Shown here: in pieces, positions 24,752 through 38,372 of the stretch
Numbering within the stretch: the stretch's first letter is position 1
Layout of the letters: every line of letters begins with the position of its first letter
NCBI GenBank assembly: GCA_012295275.1
Contig: CM022673.1
Coordinates: 30,000,473-30,064,472, forward strand
Reading direction: 5' to 3'
Length of the DNA stretch: 64,000 nt
Origin: Chrysomallon squamiferum
Lineage: Eukaryota > Mollusca > Gastropoda > Neomphalida > Peltospiridae
Notes under the pieces: model-generated
Database searches by the model: none
Seen by the model: the letters and a program-made list of their open reading frames with translations, nothing else
Told to the model about the DNA's origin: nothing
Made by a program: the position numbers and the translations under genes

Positions 24752-27700
24752 GTACTGGTAGTAATGGTACACGTTGTACTGGTAGTTATGGTACAGGTTG
24801 TACTGGTAGTAATGGTACACGTTGTACTGGTAGTTATGGTACAGGTTGTACTGGTAGTAATGGTACAAGGTGTACTGGTAGTAATGGTACAGGTTGTACT
24901 GGTAGTAATGGTACAGGTTGTACTGGTAGTAATGTACAGGTTGTACTGGTAGTAATAGTACAGGTTGTACTGGTAGTAATGGTACACGTTGTACTGGTAG
25001 TAATGGTACAGGTTGTACTGGTAGTAATGGTACACGTTGTACTGGTAGTAATGGTACAGGTTGTACTGGTAGTAATGGTACAGGTTGTACTGGTAGTAAT
25101 GTACAGATTGTACTGGTAGTAATGGTACAGGTTTTACTGATAGTAATGGTACAGGTTGTACTGGTAGTAATGTACAGGTTGTACTGGTAGTTATGGTACA
25201 GGTTGTACTGGTAGTAATGGTACAGGTTGTACTGGTAGTAATGGTACAGGTTTTACTGGTAGTAATGTACAGGTTGTACTGGTGGTAATGGTACAGGTTG
25301 TACTGGTAGTAATGTACAGGTTGTACTGGTAGTAATGGTACAGGTTGTACTGGTAGTAATGGTACAAGTTGTACTGGTAGTAATGGTACACGTTGTACTG
25401 GTAGTAATGGTACAGGTTGTACTGGTAGTAATGGTACAAGTTTTACTGGTAGTAATGTACAGGTTGTACTGGTAGTTATGGTACACGTTGTACTGGTAGT
25501 AATGGTACAAGTTGTACTGGTAGTAATGGTACACGTGTACTGGTAGTAATGGTACACGTTGTACTGGTAGTAATGGTACAGGTTGTACTGGTAGTAATGG
25601 TACACGTTGTACTGGTAGTAATGGTACAGGTTGTACTGGTAGTAATGTACAGGTTGTACTGGTAGTAATGTACAGGTTGTACTGGTAGTTATGGTACAGG
25701 TTGTACTGGTAGTAATGGTACAGGTGGTACTGGTAGTAATGGTACAGGTTTTACTGGTAGTAATGTACAGGTTGTACTGGTAGTAATGGTACAGGTTGTA
25801 CTGGTAGTAATGTACAGGTTGTACTGGTAGTAATGGTACAGGTTTTACTGATAGTAATGGTACAGGTTGTACTGGTAGTTATGTACAGGTTGTACTGGTA
25901 GTAATGGTACAGGTTTTACTGATAGTAATGGTACAGGTTGTACTGGTAGTAATGGTACAGGTTTTACTGATAGTAATGGTACAGGTTGTACTGGTAGTAA
26001 TGTACAGGTTGTACTGGTAGTAATAGTGTACTGGTAGTAATGTACAGGTTGTACTGGTAGTAATAGTACAGGTTGTACTGGTAGTAATGGTACACGTTGT
26101 ACTGGTAGTAATGGTACAGGTTGTACTGGTAGTAATGGTACACGTTGTACTGGTAGTTATGGTACAGGTTGTACTGGTAGTAATGGTACAGGTTTTACTG
26201 GTAGTAATGTACAGGTTGTACTGGTAGTAATGGTACACGTTGTACTGGTAGTAATGTACAGGTTGTACTGGTAGTAATGTACAGGTTGTACTGGTAGTTA
26301 TGGTACAGGTTGTACTGCTAGTAATGGTACAGGTTTTACTGGTAGTAATGTACAGGTTGTACTGGTGGTAATGGTACAGGTTGTACTGGTAGTAATGTAC
26401 AGGTTGTACTGGTAGTAATGGTACACGTTGTACTGGTAGTAATGTACAGGTTGTACTGGTAGTTATGGTACAGGTTGTACTGGTAGTAATGGTACAGGTT
26501 GTACTGGTAGTAATGTACAGGTTGTACTGGTAGTAATGTACAGGTTGTACTGGTAGTTATGGTACAGGTTGTACTGGTAGTAATGGTACAGGTTTTACTG
26601 GTAGTAATGTACAGGTTGTACTGGTGGTAATGGTACAGGTTGTACTGGTAGTAATGTACAGGTTGTACTGGTAGTAATGGTACACGTTGTACTGGTAGTT
26701 ATGGTACAGGTTGTACTGGTAGTAATGGTACACGTTGTACTGGTAGTAATGGTACAGGTTTTACTGGTAGTAATGTACAGGTTGTACTGGTAGTAATGGT
26801 ACACGTTGTACTGGTAGTAATGTACAGGTTGTACTGGTAGTAATGTACAGGTTGTACTGGTAGTTATGGTACAGGTTGTACTGCTAGTAATGGTACAGGT
26901 TTTACTGGTAGTAATGTACAGGTTGTACTGGTGGTAATGGTACAGGTTGTACTAGTAGTAATGTACAGGTTGTACTGGTAGTAATGGTACACGTTGTACT
27001 GGTAGTAATGTACAGGTTGTACTGGTAGTAATGGTACACGTTGTACTGGTAGTAATGTACAGGTTGTACTGGTAGTAATGTACAGGTTGTACTGGTAGTA
27101 ATGGTACAGGTTGTACTGGTAGTAATGTACAGGTTGTACTGGTAGTAATGGTACAGGTTGTACTAGTAGTAATGTACAGGTTGTACTGGTAGTAATGTAC
27201 AGGTTGTACTGGTAGTAATGTACAGGTTGTACTGGTAGTAATGTACAGGTTGTACTAGTAGTAATGTACAGGTTGTACTGGTAGTAATGTACAGGTTGTA
27301 CTGGTAGTAATGTACAGGTTGTACTAGTAGTAATGTACAGGTTGTACTGGTAGTAATGTACAGGTTGTACTGGTAGTAATGTACAGGTTGTACTGGTAGT
27401 AATGTACAGGTTGTACTGGTAGTTATGGTACAGGTTGTACTGGTAGTAATGGTACAGGTTGTACTGGTAGTAATGTACAGGTTGTACTGGTAGTAATGTA
27501 CAGGTTGTACTGGTAGTTATGGTACAGGTTGTACTGGTAGTAATGGTACAGGTTTTACTGGTAGTAATGTACAGGTTGTACTGGTGGTAATGGTACAGGT
27601 TGTACTGGTAGTAATGTACAGGTTGTACTGGTAGTAATGGTACACGTTGTACTGGTAGTTATGGTACAGGTTGTACTGGTAGTAATGGTACACGTTGTAC

Positions 27701-27980
27701 TGGTAGTTATGGTACAGGTTGTACTGGTAGTAATGGTACACGTTGTACTGGTAGTAATGTACAGGTTGTACTGGTAGTAATGGTACACGTTGTACTGGTA
27801 GTTATGGTACAGGTTGTACTGGTAGTAATGTACAGGTTGTACTGGTAGTAATGGTACAGGTTGTACTGGTAGTTATGGTACAGGTTGTACTGGTAGTAAT
27901 GGTACACGTTGTACTGGTAGTAATGTACAGGTTGTACTGGTAGTAATGTACAGGTTGTACTGGTAGTTATGGTACAGGTT
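24752..27980. repeat. Large 23/24-bp minisatellite, about 135 units
   Basis: The unit is GTACAGGTTGTACTGGTAG followed by TAATG (24 bp) or TAAT (23 bp). Variants include CAC for CAG in the first half, TTAT for TAAT, TTTTACT for TTGTACT, and CTGCTAG. Each unit carries GTACA-GGT-TGTAC, a small perfect inverted repeat. The 23- and 24-bp forms alternate, so no reading frame is kept across the array. The minus-strand frames of up to 320 residues (repeating YHYYQYNL or TTSTTCTI) are artefacts. Larger blocks are themselves duplicated: bases 26461-26747 recur without change at 27421-27707 (offset 960), and a second block recurs with offset 566 (marked by CTGCTAG at 26315 and 26881). Confidence 0.95.
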
Positions 27981-28259
27981 CCGTCTGATTGGTCATTAAA
28001 TTTGATTATGATCGTTATGTTAAACATATAATAAATAGTAATAATAATACTTTTTGAAATATCTTTAAATATTAATTCTAAATTCAGATATACACATACA
28101 ACACACACAAATATTATACTGTTTAAAAAGTAAATGAAGATGTAAAATCGCAGTTCATATAAATCATCCAAATAACAACAGATGTCAAAAGTATGTATAT
28201 AGATATAGATACACAAATCTAAAACCTTATATAAATGTGAATGCGTTTATGTATATGTC

Positions 28260-28335
28260 TATGTCTGTATATATGTACGTGTATATGTGTGTGTGTGTGT
28301 GTGTGAGTGTGTGTGTGTATGTGAGTGTGTGTGTA
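28260..28335. repeat. (GT)n-rich tract
   Basis: GT repeats with GAGT interruptions, just right of the minisatellite. Confidence 0.8.
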
Positions 28336-28901
28336 AAGAGAGATCATAGTCTATGAAGCAAATTCATGGAGCATCATCATTCTATATTACATTTATGAAT
28401 GACACCATATAATCTTTAATAACCATATAATCTTTAATAATGAACGAGATTTCGTAACCCTTATTTACTTATTCATTCTTTCACTCATTCATTCCATTTA
28501 TTAAACTGTCACCCTTCAAGATGGCGTCAGGCAATATATCATTGCAACTGAAGTTTCCAATAAAACAGCAGTATTAAAAGATTCGATGAAAAATTGATCA
28601 GTAAAAAAGTATCCTCTGACAATAACTTTTCCTAAATAGTATAAAAAGTTTTATTGCTGGAATGAATTATCTTTCTCAGAAAACCTCCACCCAAACGCCA
28701 CGGAATCCAAAACAGGTCTGATAATGTAACAGTGTCACGTGCAGTGTTTATTAAGATTTATTCTTTCAAAAAGCATATAACTCCAACTTTACTTTTAATA
28801 AGGGTTAATACAAATGTAATATTATCTTTCCTTAAGCTCACAGCTATGTCACCTGTGTTTTTACTGTCTCTCTCAATACATACCTTCACACATATAGGTA
28901 A

Positions 28902-28903
<2 letters not shown>

Positions 28904-28942
<39 letters not shown>

Positions 28943-28960
28943 AACACACACACACACACA
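28904..28960. repeat. (CA)n microsatellite
   Basis: CA tract with two AAC interruptions. Confidence 0.95.
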
Positions 28961-30188
28961 TGAAATCACATACATAAAGACGTAGCTATAATTATGCAAC
29001 TCTATCTATTTCATATAAGCATACAGACACACAAATGTATGTATATATTTGTGGGTGTGTATGTGTATGTACACACATATACATACATATATACACCCAT
29101 ACATACGTACACAGCTGGACAATCGTATTTATTTGTAATAATATTTCAAAAGCATGCTTACTTTAGTTTAGCGAACAATTTGGCACTTTAAAACAGGGTT
29201 TAATAAAAAATAAAAAATAAAAAATAAGAAAGAAAAAAGAACGTAGCTTTCATCCACTGATTACATTTGAAATGAATAGCGTAATAGTAGTGTTTTAATT
29301 TATTTGTTCATGGTGTTTTTCATTTGTAAACTATTGTGTCAGGACTTAAAGAACAATATACCCTTCTTGAATAACCCAGAGATTCTGTGTTTGATTAAAA
29401 ATTATTTTCTATTGATGAGAAATGTTTTTCGGACATTTTGCTTTTTTCAGTCAGACTAAAAAAAAAAAAAAAAAAAAAAAAAAATAGATGAGACCTTTTG
29501 TCCTCGCTTGTATTGAAAATAAAGTCATTGGAGCGAGGAATTTTACAACTTCCTTTTTATTTATTTTATTTTATACGGAAGGAAACCCATGGCTTTATTT
29601 TTTTCAATTTAAGTAACTCGAAACAAGCGTGTTTGCTTGATCTTGTAAACCCATATTATTTTGTAATGCCATTTTTACCATTATCTTTCTTTGAAAGGCA
29701 AGTTATTTTGCGGCGGTTTACTTTTTTCACCTGCCTTTTATTCAGTTCATATTACCAAAATGTATTGTCCGTAGCGGTACTCTGCCATAACGGTCAATTT
29801 ATCCTTTTCATAATTTTCTCCCCTGTTTTCTGAAAAGAATAGTCCACGGAATTTACATTTCTATTACCAACAGCACGATAGGAGTTCTAGTCGCTTGTCT
29901 GGTATACCTATAGAAATACAACCCACCCACGCAAGCATCAGTTTGGTAGAGACATGCACACGCATACGCATGCACAATGACATGCATCAGTGCACCAATG
30001 GACGAACATAAAAAAACAACAAAAAACAAAGAGAGAAAAAAAGACAAAAGGAAAATACTGGAGAGAACTGGAAAAAAAAAAAAAAAAATCTTCCCAAATA
30101 ATCAAAATATAAAAAGAGAAAAATTACAAACATTTACCCTGAAACAAACTCTCAAACACTAGCAAATACATAAATACACTCACAGCTG

Positions 30189-30190
<2 letters not shown>

Positions 30191-30231
<41 letters not shown>
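30191..30231. repeat. (CA)n microsatellite
   Basis: About 20 uninterrupted AC units. The 28,340-31,500 interval otherwise shows no gene. Confidence 0.95.
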
Positions 30232-30232
<1 letters not shown>

Positions 30233-31635
30233 CATGCTTACATACAAACATACAAACAGATAACCAAACATAAATGTACGCATGACTGTTACACATACCC
30301 ATAAACACATACACGTGTATGTATCTTACAGCAATAGTTATCTGCTCATGTATAACAGTTTACGAACCGACATTAAATGAAACTCTTTGTTTATATTACT
30401 ATTACACATCCTGAAATTTTATGTGTTAATAAGAATTTGAAGATTGGCAGGATTTGAGTTAAACGACATATTTAAATGATCTTATCTGTATTTAATTCAA
30501 GTATTTGGGAAAATCAATTTTTTCTAGTTACGATGTTCATATATATATATATATATGTGCATGTGTTTCTATTTGTGTGTATATATATACATATTATTTG
30601 TGCGTGTGTGTGTGTGTGTTGATGTGTGGTTAAAAAAAGAGACAGAAAGAGAGCGAATGAAAGGTGATTTAGAGAAACATTTAATGAAAGAGAGAGAATT
30701 AACAGAAAGCGAAGAAACAAATAAAAAAGCGAGTATACAAAAATAGCAGATTGAATTGAGATATTTATGTAGACAGGTGGTTCAAAAAAGTCTATGATCA
30801 ATAATTTTATCTTTCAACTAAATTCTGCAAACATCTGCATTGTTAGATATAACGGTGAGGGAACGAAAATCAAAGCTTGACAATTTAATCATATTAAAAT
30901 CTTAGCTCAGCCTATTTCTGTTTTTACCGTTAAACGCTTTGAAGTGTAAGGCCCCATGCGATACATTTAATACTACAGTTAGGTGAAGATCAATATGAAA
31001 GTATAACTTCGAAAATGAAATTAAAAACAGAAAGGGTAAAAATAGGACTCCCTACCGTCGCGATAAACAATAATATTGAAAAGCACATCAATTTATCTAT
31101 TTTCTTGCTCCACCAGTGTTTTTTGATCTTCACAGATAAACCCACATTCACTTCGAGGCTTTATTTTCTTTGTCCTCATTTCTGAATCAGGACATTTGTA
31201 GTGAAGCCGCCCACATGAGGTGACAAAATTCACGCTGTGAGCACGGAACAGAGTTAAAACATGGACGATCGTTTAATACAGTCTCAGAGGGAGGGAAGGG
31301 GGGGGGGGACATCGAGCATATACACATATAGATTTCTCTTTGTATGCACCTCTGTGGAATATTGCCTATACCTTGAGTTAATCAATTATTTTAGTAATTC
31401 GTCAGGCGGTGCATACATTCTTAACTGTTAAGTGCCACATAGGGACTGTGTTTAATTATAGAGCTCGGTCGGCCAGTTCTAACAACTAGAGAAGGGGTGT
31501 AAATGAATGAAAACATAATTTGGCTTAAGTGTGTGTGTGTGTGTGTGTGCACATATATACATATACACAAACATACACACACACACACACATGTATGTAT
31601 TTTTGTTACTAGAACTTTTTCTATTATTACTACGC

Positions 31636-31805
31636 CAGCTATTGATAACAAAAAAGCTGCTATCACTTCTACTAGTACTACCGCCACTACTATTACTTCT
31701 ACTAGTACTACCGCCACTACTATTACTGCTATCGATAACAAAAAAGCTGCTATCACTTCTACTAGTACTACCGCCACTACTATTACTGCTATCGATAACA
31801 AACAA
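31636..31805. repeat. Short 60-bp tandem repeat with a nested 30-bp duplication
   Basis: The unit runs GATAACAAAAAAGCTGCTAT, then CACTTCTACTAGTACTACCG, then CCACTACTATTACTGCTATC. The first copy carries the CTACTAGTACTACCGCC half twice, and the next copy is single. The two copies are almost identical, so the duplication is recent. Confidence 0.85.
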
Positions 31806-32066
31806 ATTGCTTGTTTTTAAGAAATATATATATTTTTTGTATAGCAACAGTTAAATCAATATGCATGCATGTACTACTGTCGAAAGCGATGAACTGAAAA
31901 ATGAACACATTTTTTTATTTATTTTTTAATGCCAGATAAAAATAACAAAAAACACCACAAAAAATCAAGAAGTGTTTATTAACTTAAGACATAAGATTTA
32001 TCTTGTTCAGATCGAATGGCATTGTTATCTTCGCAGGATAAAGATACATCTAAAGGCTGTATCCAG

Positions 32067-32272
<206 letters not shown>

Positions 32273-33017
32273 ATTATTATTATTATTTGTCTGATATAAC
32301 TTATAATGCAAAATTTCATATAATTTTATCCATTTCAAAATGTTTCTTCATTACAATATACCCTATTTTGGCGGTCGCAAACAAAGGCAGATGAAATACT
32401 ACAGCTTTGTTGAATCTGTGCATGTTCTGTCCGGGGCGAGAAGTGCTCTCCATTCCGTGTCGTTTCGTTTTTTCAGTGATTTTAAGATTAAAAGTTTTTA
32501 GAAAACGCACAGTATTGATATTTATACTATTGATATTGATATTTAAAATAAAGAGATTAAACACATTTATAAAAAATAAAACACATTGTGAAGACAAAAA
32601 CTAAATTTACATGTGGGTATATATGTACCTGATACGCGTTTGGTTGACTTGCAACCGTAGTTATATGTTAATATATTTGTACATTCATGTATGAATGCAT
32701 TGGTTGTTTTTAAGTCCATTCCTAAGCTTGGAAAGTAACTGGTTTCAATTTCAAACAAAGACGACAAAAAAAAAAAAAAAGAAGATACCCTAACATGTAT
32801 TTAATAATCCTAAATCTCTATTTATCTTTTCACCTGGTAAATTAATTTGCATAATAATTTAACATTTCAGATGGACTGTTTTATAAATTTATTTGTTCGG
32901 CAACCTTGTGGGAGTTTATATGGATATTTACACACATACCAGTAATCTCACACACATACACACTTTCATATATACGTACATACATTATATGCAAACATAC
33001 ATGCGTATATAAATGCA

Positions 33018-33185
33018 TACAAACGGGCGAATGGGTGTCATACGTTCGAATCTCGTCAGCGGTATTTGACGGGTTTGTGAGGTCGTGATTGGACTTTGTC
33101 CTCCTGCGCCAGTGCGTTCCCGAATATTATCTATGTGCAGAGTCTAATCAGACGTACATAAGTCAGAGAATATTCAAATCCTAAA
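33018..33185 (+). mobile_element. Possible tRNA-derived SINE fragment
   Basis: ACGTTCGAATCTCGTCAGCG contains a good RNA polymerase III B-box (GTTCGAATC). It is followed by about 120 bases of G+C-richer unique sequence (GGTCGTGATTGGAC, CTCCTGCGCCAGTGCG) and then AT/CA-rich DNA, the usual layout of a SINE body and tail. A convincing A-box at the right distance is not present, so the copy would be truncated. Confidence 0.35.
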
Positions 33186-33186
33186 C

Positions 33187-33252
33187 TACTTACTGACATA
33201 CATACATATACATATATATATATATATATATTTGTATGTATGTCAGTAAGTA
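33187..33252. repeat. Perfect 20-bp inverted repeat around an AT loop
   Basis: TACTTACTGACATACATACA (33187-33206) and its exact reverse complement (33233-33252) enclose 26 bases that are mostly AT dinucleotides. It can form a long hairpin directly after the SINE-like segment. Confidence 0.85.
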
Positions 33253-33599
33253 CGTACATACATATATCATAACACATATATATATATTAATGATTGTCCT
33301 AAATGAGAAGTATTTGTAAGATGTTAGATTTACGTGCAGATTTTAGAAGTTCTGACAGCTAATTTTTTGAGAGATTCACCAGTTATGTCTTTTATTCTGC
33401 AGTCCTATGTAATACAATAAATAAATAAAATTAAATGTTTTATTTCTCAACTCACCGTATTGAGAATAGGTGATTCGCGTTTTGATTTCGTTCAAAAACA
33501 GTTTTTGCTTGAATTTACGTATACGTATGTAAGTATGTATGTATGATGTATGTATGTGTACGTGTGTTTGTGTGTGCGTGTATATATATATATATGTAG

Positions 33600-33603
<4 letters not shown>

Positions 33604-33647
<44 letters not shown>

Positions 33648-33670
33648 AGACGCACACACACAAACACACA
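33604..33670. repeat. (CA)n microsatellite
   Basis: Uninterrupted to 33640, then imperfect. Confidence 0.95.
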
Positions 33671-33789
33671 TCAATATTTCTAAAAAGGAAACAGGCTCTA
33701 TTCAGTTGTGATTAATAAGGTTAAAACCGTCCTAAAATTAAACACAAAATTACTTTAAAAACGGGCTGATGTGTGGATAAGAAATGTGA

Positions 33790-34020
33790 TTAAGTCGACC
33801 CCTGGTTTTGACATGAAATGGAGGCAGCGCGTGCACGACCGCGACGCGACATCTATCGGGATTATATAGATTCTGTCTGATTATCATAAAGGATGTAAAT
33901 TTGCGGTTTGGCACGACTGGGCTCACAAAGTTGTCTTTGTTGTGGAGAAATTAGTATTGTCGACAAAGTCACGTTGACCCCTCGCAAAAGACACAATTCA
34001 AATGCGCTGTCACACTAACT
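33790..34020. promoter_or_regulatory. Complex CpG-bearing block with a Sox dimer-like site
   Basis: CACAAAG-TTGT-CTTTGTT at 33924-33941 is two Sox HMG sites facing each other with a 4-bp gap, the arrangement known for SoxE dimers. The block has several CpGs (GCGACGCGACATC) in otherwise AT-rich DNA. Function is inference. Confidence 0.3.
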
Positions 34021-34614
34021 GAGTTACTACATTTCCATCTTTTGTACAGAAATCGCGAATCATACAAGTCGTTTTCTCTTAATCATTAAAATAGTGACCA
34101 CACAGAGCATGCGTCAATTTATTTTTAAGCCATACTTTTATTTTTCTTGATAGTTTTACTTTTTCCCTTCTTTTTAAAAAAAATAATTTATTTTTAAAAT
34201 ATGCATAAAATACTCCCTATTATTCAAACTTCAAGTAAAATTAGAGTGACTGCACTCAAAATCGCACGTCAGCATAATTATGTGATATTTGTATTATGTT
34301 TTTTATTATTATTTTTTTTTTTCTCATCATAAGATGACCATTCCTTACCTGTCGTCATGGAAACCAAAGAAAATATAAATTTACTCAGTTACCTTTGATG
34401 TTTATATTGTCGAATTCTTCAAATTCTAATAAATTATGTTATTAGTGAGATGTTTTTTCTTGACTGTGTTTTGTGATGCGTCTGTTTATACGTCTGGAGC
34501 TAATATAAACAGGTCTTGTGCAGACAGCCTACGACCCTTTTTTTTAAATTTCTAATTAAACTTATTTCATTAGAAAGTTATATTCAGCACACGCAGAAGG
34601 ATACAAGTACAAAT

Positions 34615-34734
<120 letters not shown>

Positions 34735-34912
34735 CATGGATCTGTTTATGTGTGTCCCGGTGTATACACACGCATGGACATATGCATGCATACTAACACA
34801 CTCATTCGCTAAATACATTCGACTGTTAACAAACGCAAATAAATAATGAAGAAAGTTAGAGAATTTATTAATTTAAATGAAAATAAATATATTACACGGT
34901 GATTGAAGCCAA

Positions 34913-34981
<69 letters not shown>
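34913..34981. repeat. (AAT)n microsatellite
   Basis: Over 20 trinucleotide units. Confidence 0.95.
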
Positions 34982-34982
<1 letters not shown>

Positions 34983-35427
34983 CAAATGAAATAAAAAGCA
35001 AAAATAAAATGTTCGGTCGCTGTATTTTGTAAACAGCAAATTACTGGGATAGTGGGATAATTTACAAAAGATAAAGTTACACATATATAATACATTTCAA
35101 TGAACAGTACGCATCTGTTGCCAGAGTCAAATTCAGCTTTTGTGTGGTCGAGTATCTTGGTGTCACATTAGCTAATTTCTTAGTTTTTTCTTTTAGAAGA
35201 TATTTTTTATACAATAGAAAACGAAGAACAAGTAGAGCAGAGAAAACGACAAACAGAAGAAAAGTAAGTGGAACAAAAACACTAAAAAAATATATAGAGA
35301 AAGAAAACGAAGAACAAAAGGTAAGTCTGATAAAACATACGCCTTGCTTGATTTCTGATGGAAATCATTAATGAATAATTTTATTCAAGAATAACAGTTA
35401 AAGCATCTCCGAAAGCAAAATAAGCAG

Positions 35428-35468
<41 letters not shown>

Positions 35469-35480
35469 TAAATAAATAAT
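35428..35480. repeat. (AAGT)n / (AAAT)n microsatellite
   Basis: About nine AAGT units passing into AAAT and AAT units. Confidence 0.9.
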
Positions 35481-35959
35481 AATAAAAATAACAATATCAA
35501 AAACTTCGGCAGCGGCAGCAGCAACAATAACAACAATGATGATGATGATGATAATAATAAATAGGTTTTTAATTATTATTTTTTTAATATTATATAAGAC
35601 AGACATCGTACAACGGTATCAGTAATTTTAGTTCTCTGCAAAGATACATTTGTGATCTGTGCTGGAATATGAATGATTTTGAACGGCAATAATTTACCAA
35701 GAACCTTACCAATATCACATGATACGTATGAAGTCAGTGGCCAGGATAGATACGATTTATTTTAATGTTCCTAAGTCTAATGGTCACTAATTTAGAAATA
35801 TATTGGAGCAAAGATTGAAAAAGATACCTCGGTAACATTAAAAAATAACATAATACATACGTCTAGCTTCATATGAGATAGAAATCCTTGATGAATAATT
35901 GTATTCAAGTTTAACGAATATGTATCTTCGACAGGAAATACGTAAGTAAATAAATACTG

Positions 35960-35991
<32 letters not shown>

Positions 35992-36379
35992 ATAATAATA
36001 ATAATCATTATCATCTTCATAATCATAATCACAATCGTCAAGAAGATAAAATAGTCTCATGAATGATCTCTCTGCAACACAAACAGTTAAATGTTTAACA
36101 CTCAGCACTGTCATACAAAAACAGATAAAAAAAAGAAGGAGGAGAAGAAGAAGAAAAAATAAAACAAACAAAACAGCTGATAACTGGCAGCAGCGGTGAC
36201 ATTTTGGCAGCAGATAAACAAAAGTTAAAAAAAAAATGTATCCTTAAATTTTCCTTTGTTTTTCCTTTTGTTTGTTTTTATTATAATTTATTATCTTTTA
36301 TTCTATTCTGTTAAGTCCAAAAATAATTCTGGTTTCCAGTTTACTTCGAATATGCGAAAAGAAAGTAAACAGAAAATGA

Positions 36380-36540
36380 AATATAGCGGTACGACCACAG
36401 CGGCAGATAGCGCTACGTCCCTGACAACAGGTTGCTAATTTATTCACTTTGCACGTGACTGCGGATTCGCTTCCAGTTGGTCTCGTGCCCGATTTGTGGA
36501 CTTCGTGTCAGGCAATGAGAAAAACGCATTAAATATGTTC
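36380..36540. promoter_or_regulatory. Small complex block
   Basis: G+C-richer, non-repetitive sequence (AGCGGCAGATAGCGCTACG, TTGCACGTGACTGCGG) isolated between AAT-type repeats. No frame or splice signal supports coding. Possible regulatory island. Confidence 0.2.
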
Positions 36541-36767
36541 TTGTTATTTATTAGAAAATAAATTAATTTGTATTAAAAGCGAATATAGTATTCTTGTATA
36601 TTTATAGAATGTATTGCAGGCACTTGAAGACAGAATCACATTAACAAAGGTAAACTGTTAATTTATACATTTAAGCACAACAACAACAACAACAACAATA
36701 ATAATAACAAGGAAAATAATGATGAAGATGATAGATAAATAGATAGACAGAATGATTTCTTCTACTG

Positions 36768-36841
<74 letters not shown>

Positions 36842-36853
36842 TAATAATAATAA
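36768..36853. repeat. (AAT)n microsatellite
   Basis: About 25 units, one interruption. Confidence 0.95.
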
Positions 36854-37319
36854 CAGCAATAACAAATATAAATAAAAATGTACCTCTAATAATAATAATG
36901 ATGATAATGACAAACACGCATATAAAATATTACATATATTGTATTGAGGTGACGTCAGAAAACGAAAAATGGAAACATTTATGCGACACCTAGCTCTGAG
37001 TAATTTCTAGTTTAAATGTAAATGTATAAAATACGCCTACAGATTGTAATTCTATAGTTTATAAGAATATTTCCATGTCATTGTCATTGTGAACGCTTTC
37101 AAACTAGCAACAATAGCAACTATAACAACGGCACTAAAACACGCCTTGATTTTACAACAGTTCATTTATCTTTTGTGGAGTCGTTCAAATGTCTTTTAGT
37201 CTACAAATTAATATTTAACTACGCCCCAGTGTATAGGAAATACGTGGTATATTTTGAGATGGTCTTTACATATCTTGTAAAGAAAGAATTAGTAAAATGA
37301 AATAACATCTTATCTTTAA

Positions 37320-37621
<302 letters not shown>

Positions 37622-37701
37622 GTACCTACTTATAGTCAGATAGGCAATATGCATAATACTTTCATAAATTCATACATATATTAATATACTGATACACCCC
37701 C

Positions 37702-37736
<35 letters not shown>

Positions 37737-37834
37737 ACATCCATACAAACATCCATATATTACATATATAAATGAATACAAACATACAGTAGTTTATAAT
37801 AATAATAATAATAATAATTATAATAATAATAATA

Positions 37835-38190
37835 ATGCCAGACTGCGCGGACGTGACGTAAATCACCGGACCTGATATAAAAAAGTAAATGTTACCGGAT
37901 GCGGATGAAAACTTGACAAACGGAACACACCAGCCAGTGGCAGCTGTAAAAATTTTATTTTTTTAATAATTGTTTTTGATATTTTGCTATCAGTGTTACC
38001 AAATATTTTTCGTGCCTGTTGCACCTTGATTCGTATAAAGAAAAAGCCCAAAACGTTCACTATGACATCTTTTCTCTGATTGGATAACTCGGCATGAACT
38101 TTGTAAACAGTTACAGAACAAAGCGAAAGAGATTTCTCGGAAATGTTTGCGGAACTGCGACGTAAAAATAAACTTTGTTGAAAAAACAGT
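37835..38190. promoter_or_regulatory. Complex CpG-bearing block
   Basis: Non-repetitive DNA between an AAT tract and the GA-rich minisatellite, with GACGTGACGTAA, ATCACCGGACC, CCAGCCAGTGGCAGC and TGATTGGAT. The minus frame at 37863-38060 (65 residues) lacks support. Possible regulatory island. Confidence 0.2.
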
Positions 38191-38239
38191 CTGCTTGATG
38201 ATGTTTAAATTTTGTCAACAAGCCAGAATCTCACTTTTA

Positions 38240-38280
38240 AAGTTAGGAGAAAGAGAGGAATGAGAAACATATACAGAGAG

Positions 38281-38372
<92 letters not shown>

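Noticed and set aside
24643-25605. 320-residue minus-strand open frame (YHYYQYNL and TTSTTCTI repeats)
   Set aside because: It is the 24-bp minisatellite read as 8-residue units. The 23-bp units change frame, and there is no splice or start context.
24752-27980. CRISPR-like regular repeats
   Set aside because: There are no unique spacers; units are head to tail. The DNA is eukaryotic, so this is a minisatellite.
29498-29833. 111-residue plus-strand frame
   Set aside because: Phe/Leu-rich composition expected from T-rich DNA; no family or splice support.
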